NCBI GenBank assembly: GCA_945874145.1
Contig: CAMCFN010000014.1
Span: forward strand, 1-64,000
Reading direction: 5' to 3'
DNA from: Akkermansia muciniphila
GTDB taxonomy: Bacteria > Verrucomicrobiota > Verrucomicrobiia > Limisphaerales > SXTU01
DNA: 64,000 bases
The translations under genes were made by a program, and so were the position numbers. The notes below the pieces were generated by a model. That model was not told the origin of the DNA. It did no database searches and worked only from the letters and a program-made list of their open reading frames with translations. Shown here in pieces: positions 1-9,465 of this stretch (position 1 is the first letter of the stretch; every line of letters starts with the position of its first letter).

Positions 1-53
1 GCGACGTGGACGGTGAGGCGGGGCGAGGGCGCGGGGTCGGGCGAAGGCTTCAT
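1..53 (-). CDS. Possible 5' end of a divergent gene, cut by the window edge
   Basis: An ATG at 53 opens a minus-strand frame that stays open to the window edge (17 codons, beginning MKPSPDPAPSPRLTVHV). It would be divergent from rpsT, with about 175 bp between the two starts. Nothing identifies a product, and such a short open frame in GC-rich DNA can arise by chance, so this is only a candidate. Positions 54-229 show no other gene and presumably hold the rpsT promoter. Confidence 0.25.
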   Translation of the reverse strand, partial: MKPSPDPAPSPRLTVHV

Positions 54-229
54 CCCAGTGAAGGGAAGCCGAAAACCGGCGCTCTGTCTAGCCGAAAACC
101 TTACACGCTCAGCCCCAGACACTTCGATTCCCAATCGACAGAACCTTGCCCCGTTTACCGCCACAACTGAACAAGCCGTTGACAATACGCGGCCATTCGT
201 TAGGGTGCGCGCCTCTTTTAGAAATAACT

Positions 230-505
230 ATGCCGAACACGAAGTCAGCCAAACGCCGCGTGCGCAATAGCGCCCGCAAGCAAATCCGCAACAGCGTCGT
301 CCGCTCCCAGCTCAAGACGACCGAGAAGAAATTCCGCGGGGCCGTCGCCGCCAAGCAGGATGATTCACCCGCCGCGCTACGGGCGGCCATCTCGACCCTC
401 GACAAGGCCGTGAAGAAGGGCGTCATCAAACGCGAGACTGCGGACCGCAAGAAGTCCCGTCTGACCCTGACGCTCAACCGGGCGACAGCGGCGGCGAAGA
501 AGTAG
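230..505 (+). CDS. rpsT: 30S ribosomal protein S20
   Basis: S20 is a primary 16S rRNA-binding protein of the small ribosomal subunit. The 91-aa product has the family's usual length. It starts MPNTKSAKRRVRNSARKQ, the typical Lys/Arg-rich S20 N-terminus, and ends in an Ala/Lys-rich helix. The frame is open further upstream to 146, but the conserved N-terminus fixes the start at the ATG at 230. The gene stands alone and is followed 25 bp downstream by a strong intrinsic terminator, consistent with a single-gene transcript. The identification is secure from sequence character and length. Confidence 0.95.
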   Translation: MPNTKSAKRRVRNSARKQIRNSVVRSQLKTTEKKFRGAVAAKQDDSPAALRAAISTLDKAVKKGVIKRETADRKKSRLTLTLNRATAAAKK

Positions 506-530
506 CCAAACCCCAACTCCTTTCAAACCC

Positions 531-567
531 AACCGGCGTTCCGTTTACGGGACGCCGGTTTTGTTTT
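531..567 (+). terminator. Rho-independent terminator of rpsT
   Basis: The stem pairs AACCGGCGT (531-539) with ACGCCGGTT (552-560). It is extended by CCGT/ACGG around a two-base loop and followed by a T-rich tract. The stem is essentially perfect and lies right after the rpsT stop. Confidence 0.88.
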
Positions 568-630
568 TGCCTTAGAAGCGCCGGGCCGCGAACCGGCGTG
601 CTCGTTTCAAGAGCGCGGTCTGGATTCCGG

Positions 631-2334
631 CTACCCCAAGATGTCGGGTTCACCGATGATGGGCGTGCTCACCCCGGAAGACTCTATCGGGGTCGTCACC
701 GTGCCCCCGGTGAGCAGGTGTTCCTGACTTTCATTGGCGTAGCCGGGGATGATGCGGTTGAGCTGGTTCTGCGTCGCGCCAAGGTGGTCGCGGATGACCT
801 CACCCAGCACGGATCGATAGTCCACGGAGCGTTTCAGGTAGCGGTCGCTGATGCCGAACATGGAGCCGTCCACGCCGCCCGCTTGATTCGCCGGACCCGA
901 AATCCACGGCGCATTGCTGTCGCTCGGGTGTGCGCCCGTGCCGCCGGGATGGCAGCCGACGACACCTGTCAGGCGCCCGCTCTTGCCGGTGCCTTTCACG
1001 CCGCCGCCCGCGAGGAACATCACGCCCGCCTCGGCGTGGTCGGTCCCACGCGAAGTGTTCTCAATCGTCGTGCGGCCAAACTCGGTGAGCAGCACGACCA
1101 CGACATCGCTCCACGCGCACTTCGCGCCGGTCACGGGGGCTGATCCACTCTTCCCATAGATCTGGAAATACTTGCGCAGGCCGTAGAGCGCCCAGCCGAT
1201 GCGTTGCTGGAGCGTCGCGTGCAGGCCGGTTGCGCCGCCTTGGTTGTCGTGCGTGTCGAAGCCGCCGATCTCAGTGCCAGCGATGACGGCGTCAGTATGG
1301 TTGAGGATGAGCGCCGCAGCCTTGAGGCTGGCGAAGAAACTGTTGGCCGTGCCGGACTGGTCCACGACGTATTTTCCCGTGTTGTTGCCGTTGAAGGCGT
1401 AGCCGCCGTTCTTCGCCTGCGAAGTTGGAAAGAGATAATATGGATTGCTCCCGCCGTCCGTGTTCACGTCGTCCACGTAGGTGTTGCCGGACTCGGTGAA
1501 GTTGAGGCTGCTGAAGATGGACAGGGTCTTGAGCAGGCCATCGTATTGCAGGCTGAGGAACGCACGGCTCTTCTTGTCGGGGAAAGGCGTGGACTGAGCG
1601 CTCAGAAGTGCGTTGGTGGCCTTCACATCGCCGGTGCTGGCACTGTTCGGAACGCCTAGCAGGTCGTAGCGCAGCGGGTCAGTGAGGTTGGTGAGCGCGG
1701 CGGCGGAGCCACGCAGCAACACCGGCAGCGCGGATTGGATGCTCACCGCCGACAGCGGCGAGGTGCTCGCGAGGCCGGACTCGATGATGGTGCGGTAGAG
1801 GATGCCTTCCTTGGAGACGTTGTTGTTCGGCAGGCCGTTCTCCCAGTAATTCTGCGAGTCGAAGTGCGAACGCGACTGCTTCGGGTAGCCGACGCGGTGG
1901 ATGAGCGCGAGGTCGCCGGCGTTGTAAACCGGCGCGAGGAACTTCAACCCCGGATGCAGTGCGGCGAAGCCGTTGCCGAGGCGGATGGCGCTTGTGTAGG
2001 CGAAGGTTCCGGTGAGGCCGGGGCTGGTGGGAAAGTCGGCGACACCCGGCGTGGCAGCATAATCAGTCGCGCCGTCTCTCGCGATGAGCGTGGTGCTGCG
2101 GATAGATGTGCTATAAGCGGAATCCTGCACGGGAACGAGTGAGCCCAGTCCGTCGTTGCCGCCGCGTAGGAAAACGAAGAGCAGCTTCTTGCCGCTGAGA
2201 CCGATGGTCCCTTCCGCCAATGCGCGCGCGGCGAAAGGCGGGACGTTGGTGAGCGCCGCAAGCCCCAGGCCCGCGCCGCCCAGCAGCGAGCGCTGGATAA
2301 AATCCCGGCGGTTGAGGGTGTTTATGAAGGGCAT
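631..2334 (-). CDS. DUF1501 family protein, Tat-exported
   Basis: The 567-aa protein belongs by its features to the DUF1501 family, which is abundant in Verrucomicrobiota and Planctomycetota and distantly related to sulfatase/alkaline phosphatase folds. The biochemical role is not established. The N-terminus has a twin-arginine signal (NRRDFIQRSLLGGAGLGLAAL), so export to the periplasm is likely. Family-like features include FLRGGNDGL near residue 60 and the GRT...GTDHAEAG segment in the C-terminal half. The ATG at 2334 is chosen because it lies just before the Tat motif; a TTG at 2361 would only add nine residues. It follows the DUF1800 gene by 43 bp on the same strand, the usual order for this pair. 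Confidence 0.88.
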   Translation of the reverse strand: MPFINTLNRRDFIQRSLLGGAGLGLAALTNVPPFAARALAEGTIGLSGKKLLFVFLRGGNDGLGSLVPVQDSAYSTSIRSTTLIARDGATDYAATPGVADFPTSPGLTGTFAYTSAIRLGNGFAALHPGLKFLAPVYNAGDLALIHRVGYPKQSRSHFDSQNYWENGLPNNNVSKEGILYRTIIESGLASTSPLSAVSIQSALPVLLRGSAAALTNLTDPLRYDLLGVPNSASTGDVKATNALLSAQSTPFPDKKSRAFLSLQYDGLLKTLSIFSSLNFTESGNTYVDDVNTDGGSNPYYLFPTSQAKNGGYAFNGNNTGKYVVDQSGTANSFFASLKAAALILNHTDAVIAGTEIGGFDTHDNQGGATGLHATLQQRIGWALYGLRKYFQIYGKSGSAPVTGAKCAWSDVVVVLLTEFGRTTIENTSRGTDHAEAGVMFLAGGGVKGTGKSGRLTGVVGCHPGGTGAHPSDSNAPWISGPANQAGGVDGSMFGISDRYLKRSVDYRSVLGEVIRDHLGATQNQLNRIIPGYANESQEHLLTGGTVTTPIESSGVSTPIIGEPDILG

Positions 2335-2377
2335 GGGAAGGGAGGGTTCAGTTGTCAGCAATCAGGGTTCAGTCATG

Positions 2378-4485
2378 TCACTGCTCTTGGAATCGCTGCA
2401 TCGTCATCAGCATCGCCACCATGCCGCGGACGCGCGTGTCATAGGTGTTGTTGCCCGTAGTCGTGCCAACGGTGAGCGCGCTGAAGGGTGACGAGGTCGC
2501 GCCGTCATCGGCGGTGTTGAGGAAGTTGATGCGGCGGTGCGGTAGAGGTTCAGGTTCGCCGCTCCCTCGCCAGGAAAGAGCAGGCCAAGGAACACGTCAG
2601 CGACTTTCGCGGTGTCCTGTTGGTCTGTCACCAATGGCAACCGCGTGAACAGCAGACGCACCGGCGAGGTCACGGAGTTGCCCGCATCGTTTCCGGTGCC
2701 GTTCTGCGAACCGTTGTGACCCGTCTGGCCGCTGGCGATGAGGAGCGACTGCGTCCAGCGCCCGCGCTCGGCCAGCGTGCCCGCACTAATCCACCCTGCC
2801 CCGCTCTCCGGGTAGCCGTCCGGTTCAGCGCGATCGAAAAGCACCATGCCACCCATGCGCTGCATCGGCGTGGCGAGGGAAGTCCCATCCGTGTCCGAAG
2901 ACCACGAGCCGTGCAGCCCGGTGCCATCGGTGCTGACACGGAGTGCGCGGATGGCGCTCACCGTGTATTCGAACGGCGTCTTCACTTTAGCAAACGCGGC
3001 GGTGTGCGAGCGGAATAGGTCTGACTTGAAGATGACATCGAGCACCTTGCGGATTTGGCCGCGAGGCATGTTCGTCTCCCACGCCATCATGCACTGGCGC
3101 ACGAGTTCGGCCTCCGGCGTGAGCTGCGGCGCGGTGAAGTCGTAGCCGTGGGCGAAGTCCTCATGCACGAGCAAGCGGCAGAGCTTCACGCTCATGTATT
3201 CCTGCGTGAACGGAAGGTCGGCCAGGTGCGCGATGATGTCGTAACCGTCCTGAATGGTGTTCGTGCCGGTGCGCACGGGAAATGTGAGCTGATAGGAGCC
3301 GGGCGTGCCGTTGGCGTAGGTCCGTGTGGTCCAGGGTGCGCCGAAGCGGGCGGGGACGAACTTGTTGGTGAAGACGCTGCGCGACGTGCCGTGATAGTTC
3401 GTGCGGAAGATGAAGGCCCACGCGCCGGGGACATTGGAGACGGAATTGCCGCCGGTGGCGAGCAGCCGGGTTGCGAAGGGATTGAAAACCTCTGTTGGGG
3501 CAACGAAGTCCACCGTCCAGCCAGCCCATGCGTGCGACATGTCGGTGATGTCCGTCTGGTCGTAGCCATTGTCCACGCCCATGCTGAAGAGCTCCATGAT
3601 CTCACGGGAGAAGTTCTCGTTTGGCACGCGCCCGCCGTCACCGCGGCTGCCCACGGTGTCGAGGTAGATGATCATCGCAGGGCTTTCGCAACTGATGGTG
3701 AGCAGATCCTTGAACGTGACGCCGGGGTTCATCAGCGCGTTCCGCCAGCGGGTGATTTCGCGATATTCCAGCTCGGTCGCGACGCGGCTGCGCATGTTGA
3801 AGTCGCCGTAATAAAGCTGAAAGTAATCGAGGGACTTCGTGTATTGGGTGACAAAGTGGTTCTCCAGAAACTGCGTGAGCACTTCCAGCAACTGCCGGTC
3901 CGCCCCCACCGCGCGCAGTGCAAACCACGCGCGCAGGTCGCCGATTATCGCCGAGCCGGGACCGGTGCCGTTCGTGAGCGGCACGGGCGTCGCGGGCGGG
4001 GCAAGCTTGCCCTCGAAGAACGCGATGTTCGTGTGCTGGTTCTGCACCGTCTCCGTGACCGTCTCCGGCGCGAGCTGCTCGGCGATGTAGGAGTCAATGG
4101 AGTTCGTCTTGAAGCGGTCAAGCAGCGCAGGCGTGGGGCCGTAGGCGAGGCGGTTGAGGGCGGTGGCGGTGACGATCGCGTTCGAGTCGAGCGGCGTGGT
4201 GTCGAGGCGGAAGAAGCGCGCGGAGCCGGTGTTCGTGCCCGTCCACGAAAAGCCGTTGTTCACCCCGCTGGTGTCCTCGGTGAAGGGCTGCCGGAGGTCG
4301 GCGGTGCTGAAAACCTTGTAACCCTGCACCGCCGGGAAAGGCGTCCATCGAAGCACCCGCTGGCTGCCGTTGAGCGTGAGGTTAGTCAGCGTGGGGGCCG
4401 GAAGGATGGGCTGTCCCGTTGCCTGCTGCACGGTGAGCAGCGATAGGAGCAGCAAACCGAGAAGCGGAGAATCTTTGGCGTTCAT
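2378..4485 (-). CDS. DUF1800 family protein with apparent frameshift near the C-terminus
   Basis: DUF1800 proteins are large exported proteins of unknown activity, nearly always encoded next to DUF1501. The ATG at 4485 gives a signal peptide (LLGLLLLSLLTVQQATGQ), then an Ig/FN3-like segment (VLRWTPFPAVQGYKV), then the DUF1800 region (ALNRLAYGPTP, ENFSREIMELFSMG). Read as is, the frame changes character after LNLYRTA near 2535 and runs to 2407. Restoring one missing base near 2531-2537 yields INFLNTADDGAT and a C-terminus rich in VRGMVAMLMTMQRFQEQ that stops at 2378. That is a natural family ending and lies 43 bp before the DUF1501 start. The 2108-bp length (one short of a multiple of three) agrees. 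It may be a sequencing/assembly error or a real lesion. Confidence 0.85.
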
Positions 4486-4581
4486 GCGGTGGCCAGTCTG
4501 AAAACAATGCCTTACTTCCGACCGTGAGACTAGCAATCGCAATGCCTTCCTCAATACAGGAAATAGCTGAATCGGTGGGTT

Positions 4582-5463
4582 TTGCGCCTTGAGCTTGCGC
4601 GTGCGCGGGACAGACTTCTTCCCGTGTTCACGTGCCTCGTCTGCCGCAGCTTGTGTATCGAAGCCACCCAGCTTGAAGCCATTGAACTGGCGCACCGGCA
4701 CGGCTTTGCCTCCGTCGAAGCACGCGGGGATGAACTGGCGCAATTGTCCGAGCGTGACTTGCAGCGCTTGCTCGACGGCCTGCGTGAACGCAGCCTGTGC
4801 TTCGGCATGGCGGGCCTGCCCATTGACATGCGACGCGATGGGGAACGGTTTGCCGATGGCCTGCGCCAACTGCCCAAGTTGGCGCAGACTCTCCTGCGCT
4901 GCGGCGTCACTCGGCTCGGCTGTTCCATCGTCCCGGCGCATGACGAGCTGACTTACGCGGATAATTTCCGACAACACACCGAGCGCATCACCGCCATCGC
5001 ACTGGTGCTGGGCGATCACGGCATCCGCTTCGGCTTGGAATACTGCGCCACACCCGCGCTGCGCCACGGCAAACGGCACGCGTTCATCCACTCACTGCCG
5101 CAGTTGCGCGAACTCATCACCGCCATCGCCGCGCCCAATCTCGGGCTCGTGCTGGATTCATGGCACTGGTGGATGAGCGGCAGCCCGGCCCCGGAGTTGG
5201 CATCGCTGCGGCGGGAAGAAATCATCGCCGTGGACTTGAACGATGCGCCTGCCGGCAGCACGCAGGAACAGCTCGGCGACCGGCAACGGGAACTGCCGGG
5301 TGCCACCGGGGTGATTGACCTTCCGCAGTTTGTCGGTGCCCTGCGGCGATTGGACTACGATGGACCAGTTCGGGCGGAGTCGTTTGAGTTCCCCGGCTGG
5401 CAAGCACCCCGGGAGCAGGTCTGCGCTGCCAGTGCGAGCGCCTTGCGCCAGGTGCTGCGCTGA
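4582..5463 (+). CDS. Sugar phosphate isomerase/epimerase-like TIM-barrel protein
   Basis: The product (up to 293 aa) resembles the xylose isomerase-like TIM-barrel family, which includes AP endonuclease IV relatives and hydroxypyruvate/inosose isomerases. Supporting segments are EAIELAHRHGFASVE near the N-terminus, GIRFGLEYCATP in the middle, NLGLVLDSWHWWMSG as a metal-binding strand, and GPVRAESFEFPGW near the end. The substrate cannot be told. The start is uncertain: TTG at 4582 is the first available, GTG at 4624 is equally possible, and no clear ribosome binding site decides. It is divergent from DUF1800 (97 bp apart). Confidence 0.72.
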   Translation: MRLELARARDRLLPVFTCLVCRSLCIEATQLEAIELAHRHGFASVEARGDELAQLSERDLQRLLDGLRERSLCFGMAGLPIDMRRDGERFADGLRQLPKLAQTLLRCGVTRLGCSIVPAHDELTYADNFRQHTERITAIALVLGDHGIRFGLEYCATPALRHGKRHAFIHSLPQLRELITAIAAPNLGLVLDSWHWWMSGSPAPELASLRREEIIAVDLNDAPAGSTQEQLGDRQRELPGATGVIDLPQFVGALRRLDYDGPVRAESFEFPGWQAPREQVCAASASALRQVLR

Positions 5464-5470
5464 AACCTTG

Positions 5471-6211
5471 TCACTCCCGGTCCCACAGCGCATTGGGATC
5501 ACCACTCACCAAATGGAGACCGATGGCGCTGTTCTTCATGCTCTCCGCATGTCCATCCACGTGAACGGTGTTACATCGGCCGTGGTGCCGGTTGATGGTG
5601 CGGGACGGCAGGCTGGCGTAAAACGCGTTGTTGCGCGTGCGGAAGCAGAGGGCATCCCAGGGATTCACACTGGTCTGATTCGTGGGCGTCCACAGATCAG
5701 GATTGGTGACGGCCGGATTTCCAACCCAGGAGTTGTCCGCAAAGGCGACCGTGGCGGATGGCTTGGCCACCATCTGCTCACGCACGATGGGCTGGCCCAG
5801 ATACACTCCAATGTCGGGATAATTGATGCCGATGCCGAAGGTGTTGGCATTGCCATTGATCGTGGGCACTCGCTGAGAGGCGCAGTTGTAGCTGTTGGAA
5901 CCAAGCGAGTAGGCTCTCAGGATGTCCGGCCAACTGGTGGCACCGTTGGCGGGGTCCGGAACCAGGGAATTGGCCGGTGGAGCTCCCGCACGGGCAAGCT
6001 GCACGAAGCGGCTGTCCTGATCATCCGTATAAAGGCGAAAGGCGATGCCAATCTGCCGCTGATTGCTCAGGCAGGCTGTCGCATGAGCCTTGGCCTTGGA
6101 AAGCGCCGGCAGAAGCATCCCGGCGAGAATCGCAATGATGGCAATGACCACCAGCAATTCAATGAGTGTGAAGGCAGCAACGCGTGGTTTCCGGCCTTGA
6201 AATGTGTTCAT
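5471..6211 (-). CDS. Type II secretion/prepilin-like protein with H-X9-DG motif
   Basis: This 246-aa protein starts with a type IV prepilin-like leader. After a basic segment (GRKPRVAA) comes [20 protein letters not shown], the cleavage/methylation and transmembrane segment recognised by prepilin peptidase. The C-terminal part has [15 protein letters not shown], matching the H-X9-DG ending found in large paralogous sets in Verrucomicrobiota and Planctomycetota. These are exported pseudopilin-like proteins with no proven role. The ATG at 6211 is preferred over an upstream start at 6271, which would add an implausible leader. It is convergent with the TIM-barrel gene (7 bp between stops) and divergent from the PHP gene. 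Confidence 0.87.
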   Translation of the reverse strand: MNTFQGRKPRVAAFTLIELLVVIAIIAILAGMLLPALSKAKAHATACLSNQRQIGIAFRLYTDDQDSRFVQLARAGAPPANSLVPDPANGATSWPDILRAYSLGSNSYNCASQRVPTINGNANTFGIGINYPDIGVYLGQPIVREQMVAKPSATVAFADNSWVGNPAVTNPDLWTPTNQTSVNPWDALCFRTRNNAFYASLPSRTINRHHGRCNTVHVDGHAESMKNSAIGLHLVSGDPNALWDRE

Positions 6212-6320
6212 AACGGCGTGCAGTGGTGACGGGCGCAAGATAGTCGGCCGCCGCATCCGGTCAAACGCCATCTTGTAAATCTCCTGTAAAGCAACGCCGC
6301 CCCTGCCCTACCCTCCCGGC

Positions 6321-7124
6321 ATGTCGCTGCCCGCTGACTACCACATGCACACCCCGCTCTGCCGCCACGCGGTCGGCGAGCCGGTGGACTACGCCGCGCG
6401 CGCGGTGGCGGCGGGGCTTTCTGAAATCGGCTTCAGCGACCACTCGCCAATGCGGCGCGACGACTTCGACAACTGGCGCATGTTCGCCAGCCAGCTCGAC
6501 GAATACGTGGAGAAGGTCCGCCGCGCCCAACGCGAGTTCCCGCAGCTCACCATCAAGCTCGCGCTCGAAGTGGACTACCTGCCCGGCCACGAGGAATGGA
6601 TCCGCGAGCTGGCGGCGCGGCATCCGTGGGATTACTTCATCGGCTCCGTCCACTATGTCTCCGATGCCTGGGATGTGGACAACCCCGAGAAACTCTCGCG
6701 CTGGAAGGAACGTGACGCCTTCGAAGTGTGGTCGATTTATTTCGAGCGGCTGACGATGGCCGCAGCGAGCGGACTCTTCCAGATCATCGGACACGCGGAC
6801 CTGCCGAAGAAGTTCAAGTATTACCCCAATCGCGACTGCACCCAGCTTTTCCAGCGTTTCTTGAGCACCGCAAAGGCAAGCGGGGCCGCCATCGAGCTGA
6901 ACACCGCCGGCCTCCGCAAGGATTGCCGCGAGATTTACCCCAGCCGGCACTTCCTCCAAGTCGCCTACCAAACTGGCGTCCCTATCACGTTTGGATCGGA
7001 CGCCCACGCGCCGGGCGAGGTGGGCGCGGACTGGGACAAGGCGCTGCACCTCGCAACCGCAGTGGGCTACACCCATTGGTGTCGCTTCACGCAACGTAAG
7101 TGCGAGGTCGTCCGGCTGGCGTAG
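6321..7124 (+). CDS. PHP-family histidinol-phosphatase-like hydrolase
   Basis: The 267-aa protein carries PHP metal-binding motifs: DYHMHTPLCRH (His8, His10), FSDHSP, the EVDY strand, and GSDAHAPGEVG near the C-terminus. This arrangement matches the HisJ/HisK type of histidinol-phosphatase, which dephosphorylates L-histidinol phosphate in histidine synthesis. No other his genes are nearby, so the exact substrate is inferred from family resemblance only. The start at 6321 is right before the first metal-binding motif, as usual. It is divergent from the prepilin gene (109 bp between starts). Confidence 0.82.
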   Translation: MSLPADYHMHTPLCRHAVGEPVDYAARAVAAGLSEIGFSDHSPMRRDDFDNWRMFASQLDEYVEKVRRAQREFPQLTIKLALEVDYLPGHEEWIRELAARHPWDYFIGSVHYVSDAWDVDNPEKLSRWKERDAFEVWSIYFERLTMAAASGLFQIIGHADLPKKFKYYPNRDCTQLFQRFLSTAKASGAAIELNTAGLRKDCREIYPSRHFLQVAYQTGVPITFGSDAHAPGEVGADWDKALHLATAVGYTHWCRFTQRKCEVVRLA

Positions 7125-7255
7125 GCCACACTGGCGCGCGATGACTTGCCGCGCGCGGAGCGCTTGCAGGCAATTCGGCATTGAATCCCCTGCCCCGTTC
7201 TTTCAACCTTCACCGGTTCCAAACTGAACCGCTGGCCCTCAACCAAATCCCTGCC

Positions 7256-7687
7256 ATGAACTCCATCCAACCCCTGCTCGACAGTCCGTTGTTTGATCTG
7301 CTGGTGCAGTCCGGCAAAGCCTCCACCACCCAAAAAGCCGCCGCTGCCGGCCTCGGCATCGCCGTCTTCCTCGGGGCGGTGCTCTTCGCCGTGGTGGTCC
7401 ATCTCTTTATGAGCTTCTGCCTCAAGCGCGTTTGCGAGAAGGCGGGAACTACCCCGGGCGTCCTCATATGGATTCCCATCGCCAACCTCGTGCCGCTGCT
7501 GGAGACCGCGAAGTTGCCCGTCTGGCTCATTGTCCTCTTCTTCATCCCCTTCGTGAACATCGCAGCCGGCGTGTTCCTGTTTTGGAAACTCTGCGAAGCC
7601 CGCAGCAAGCCCGGTCCGCTCGCACTGTTGATGCTCATTCCCGGAGTGAACCTGGGCCTCATCCTCTATCTCGCCTTCGCAGACTGA
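7256..7687 (+). CDS. Small multi-pass membrane protein (DUF5684-like), copy 1
   Basis: This 143-aa protein has about three membrane segments (AVFLGAVLFAVVVHLFMSF, VWLIVLFFIPFVNIAAGVF, LALLMLIPGVNLGLILYLAF). It carries the pattern FCLKRVCEKAGTTPGVLIWIP, where the KAG...P...IP...N arrangement is reminiscent of DUF5684 proteins. Function is unknown. The ATG at 7256 is preferred to an upstream start at 7181. The next gene, starting 47 bp after its stop, is a clear paralog, and the M48 protease follows, so the three probably form one transcript. Confidence 0.7.
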   Translation: MNSIQPLLDSPLFDLLVQSGKASTTQKAAAAGLGIAVFLGAVLFAVVVHLFMSFCLKRVCEKAGTTPGVLIWIPIANLVPLLETAKLPVWLIVLFFIPFVNIAAGVFLFWKLCEARSKPGPLALLMLIPGVNLGLILYLAFAD

Positions 7688-7734
7688 CGGCCTCACTGGC
7701 AGCGCAAGCCCACTTCATCCAGTCCTTTCCTGCC

Positions 7735-8199
7735 ATGCCCCTGCCACTCACGCTCCTGAACTGGCTCTCCCCCGACCTGCTCGCGCGGTGGAACTGGCCA
7801 CCCGGGACACCGGAGGTCGCCGTCAGCGGCATCAGCCTGATGGCGGCCTTGCTGCTCGCCGCGATTGCGCTGGCCGCCATCTGCGCCCTGCTCACCACCC
7901 TGCTCGCGTATCACCTCTGTTACTGCTACTGCCTCAAGCGCATCTGCGAAAAGGCCGGGCATCCGCCGGGGATTCTGGTGTGGTTCCCCATCCTGAACCA
8001 CTTCCCGCAACTCGCCGCCGCCAAGCTCCCCGGCTGGATGTTTCTCCTCTACCTCGTGCCCTTGGTGAGCCTCGGCATGGCCATCTTCAACTGGGTGAAA
8101 CTCTGCGAAGTCTGCGGCAAACCCGGTGCGCTGGGCATTCTCTACCTCGTGCCCTTTGGTCGCATCGGACTCGCCGCCTATCTTGCCTTCACCGACTGA
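7735..8199 (+). CDS. Small multi-pass membrane protein (DUF5684-like), copy 2
   Basis: This 154-aa paralog of the preceding gene shares CLKRICEKAGHPPGILVWFP, AAKLPGWMFLLYLVPLVSLG and the C-terminal LVPFGRIGLAAYLAFTD pattern. An extra hydrophobic segment near residues 33-60 distinguishes it. A tandem duplication is the simplest explanation. It ends 15 bp before the M48 protease start, suggesting co-transcription and a possible shared membrane-related role. Function is unknown. Confidence 0.7.
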   Translation: MPLPLTLLNWLSPDLLARWNWPPGTPEVAVSGISLMAALLLAAIALAAICALLTTLLAYHLCYCYCLKRICEKAGHPPGILVWFPILNHFPQLAAAKLPGWMFLLYLVPLVSLGMAIFNWVKLCEVCGKPGALGILYLVPFGRIGLAAYLAFTD

Positions 8200-8214
8200 T
8201 CCATCCCTCTGACC

Positions 8215-9417
8215 ATGCCCTCCGCCTCCGTCCCCGACACCTTTGAAGCCGGGGCCTTCCACCCCGATCACGGCACCCGCCGCATTTCCGGCACGCTGCA
8301 CATCGTCCCCGATGGAGTCCGCTTTGAAGCGGACGGCAGCCTGTTCCAGCTCCCCTTGGAAGACCTGGACGTCAACCTCGGCGGGGCCAGCGACCGCCTA
8401 GTCTTCTTCGCTCATCCGCGCTTCGCCAACGTCTCCATCTTCACCTCGGACCAAGCCGTCCTGAACCACCCCGCCTTCGCCAACAACCGCCCCCTCGCCC
8501 GTGCGCGCGACCGCATCCGCCGGCGCAAGCTGGTCTCGCGCTGCATCACCCTGGGCATCCTCACCCTGTTCTTCGCGGCCATCGCGGGCGTGTGGCTGGC
8601 GAAAGACCCGATGGTCCAGGCCGTGGCCAGCAAGGTGCCCGCCGAATGGGAGAAGAAGCTCGGCGACACCGCCTTCGCCCAAATCACCCTCACCAGCAAG
8701 CTCGTTACCGACGACGCCGTGCAGAAGCAACTCGCGCAGCTAGCCGCCCCGCTCCTGGCCGTCGTGCCGCAGGACCGCTACACGTTCAAGCTCCACATCA
8801 TTGAGGACGCCTCGCTCAACGCCTTCGCCCTGCCCGGCGGCAACGTCGCCCTCCACACCGGCCTCATCCTCAAGGCCGAGTCGCCCGAGGAGGTGCTCGG
8901 CGTCCTCGCGCACGAGCTGTCCCACGTCTCCGAGCAGCACGGCATGAGGGGCATCGTGCAGGGCCTCGGCCTCTACGCCACCGTCTCCCTCCTCTTCGGC
9001 GATGTCTCCGGCCTCGCGGCTATTCTCGTGAACAACGCGCCCTTCCTTCTCTCGCAGAAGTTCTCCCGCGACCACGAGCGCGAGGCGGACGAGCGGGGCT
9101 TCCGCTACCTCGAAGCCGCGAAGCTCAACCCGCGCGGCATGATCACCTTCTTCGAGAAGATGCGCCGTGAAGAGGAGAAGCTCCGCGAGAAGATTCCCGG
9201 CGGCGAGGCGCTGGACGCGCTGGATTTCCTGAGCACCCACCCCGCCACCACCGAACGCACCGAGAGGCTAGAAAAGCTGCTGGCCAAATCCCCGCGCAAG
9301 GACGGCTTCACCGTCGTGGACCTGAACTTCAAGGAATTTCAGTCAGCCCTCCGCGCGAAGCTCTCACAGCCAGAGAAGGCGAAGAAGGTGGACGCGAAGG
9401 AACAAAACAAGAAGTAA
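8215..9417 (+). CDS. M48-family zinc metalloprotease with N-terminal accessory domain
   Basis: The 400-aa protein has an N-terminal domain of about 100 residues (GTLHIVPDGVRFEADG...), then one membrane segment (LGILTLFFAAIAGVWLA, about residues 107-123), then an M48 peptidase domain. The zinc site HELSH is at 233-237 and the third ligand lies in HEREADERG (Glu290). Relatives such as HtpX, BepA and Oma1 act in envelope or membrane protein quality control. The conserved segment FALPGGNVALHTGLI sits upstream of the zinc site as in LoiP/BepA-type enzymes. A C-terminal Lys-rich tail follows. Two DUF5684-like genes precede it closely. Confidence 0.88.
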   Translation: MPSASVPDTFEAGAFHPDHGTRRISGTLHIVPDGVRFEADGSLFQLPLEDLDVNLGGASDRLVFFAHPRFANVSIFTSDQAVLNHPAFANNRPLARARDRIRRRKLVSRCITLGILTLFFAAIAGVWLAKDPMVQAVASKVPAEWEKKLGDTAFAQITLTSKLVTDDAVQKQLAQLAAPLLAVVPQDRYTFKLHIIEDASLNAFALPGGNVALHTGLILKAESPEEVLGVLAHELSHVSEQHGMRGIVQGLGLYATVSLLFGDVSGLAAILVNNAPFLLSQKFSRDHEREADERGFRYLEAAKLNPRGMITFFEKMRREEEKLREKIPGGEALDALDFLSTHPATTERTERLEKLLAKSPRKDGFTVVDLNFKEFQSALRAKLSQPEKAKKVDAKEQNKK

Positions 9418-9465
9418 AAGGCAAAAGTGCAGAGGCGCAACAGGGCGCCCTTTTGCCTTTTTTTT
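9416..9465 (+). terminator. Intrinsic terminator after the M48 gene
   Basis: AAAAGGCAAAAG (9416-9427) pairs exactly with CTTTTGCCTTTT (9450-9461), ending in a run of eight T. The left arm overlaps the stop codon of the protease gene. Confidence 0.75.
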
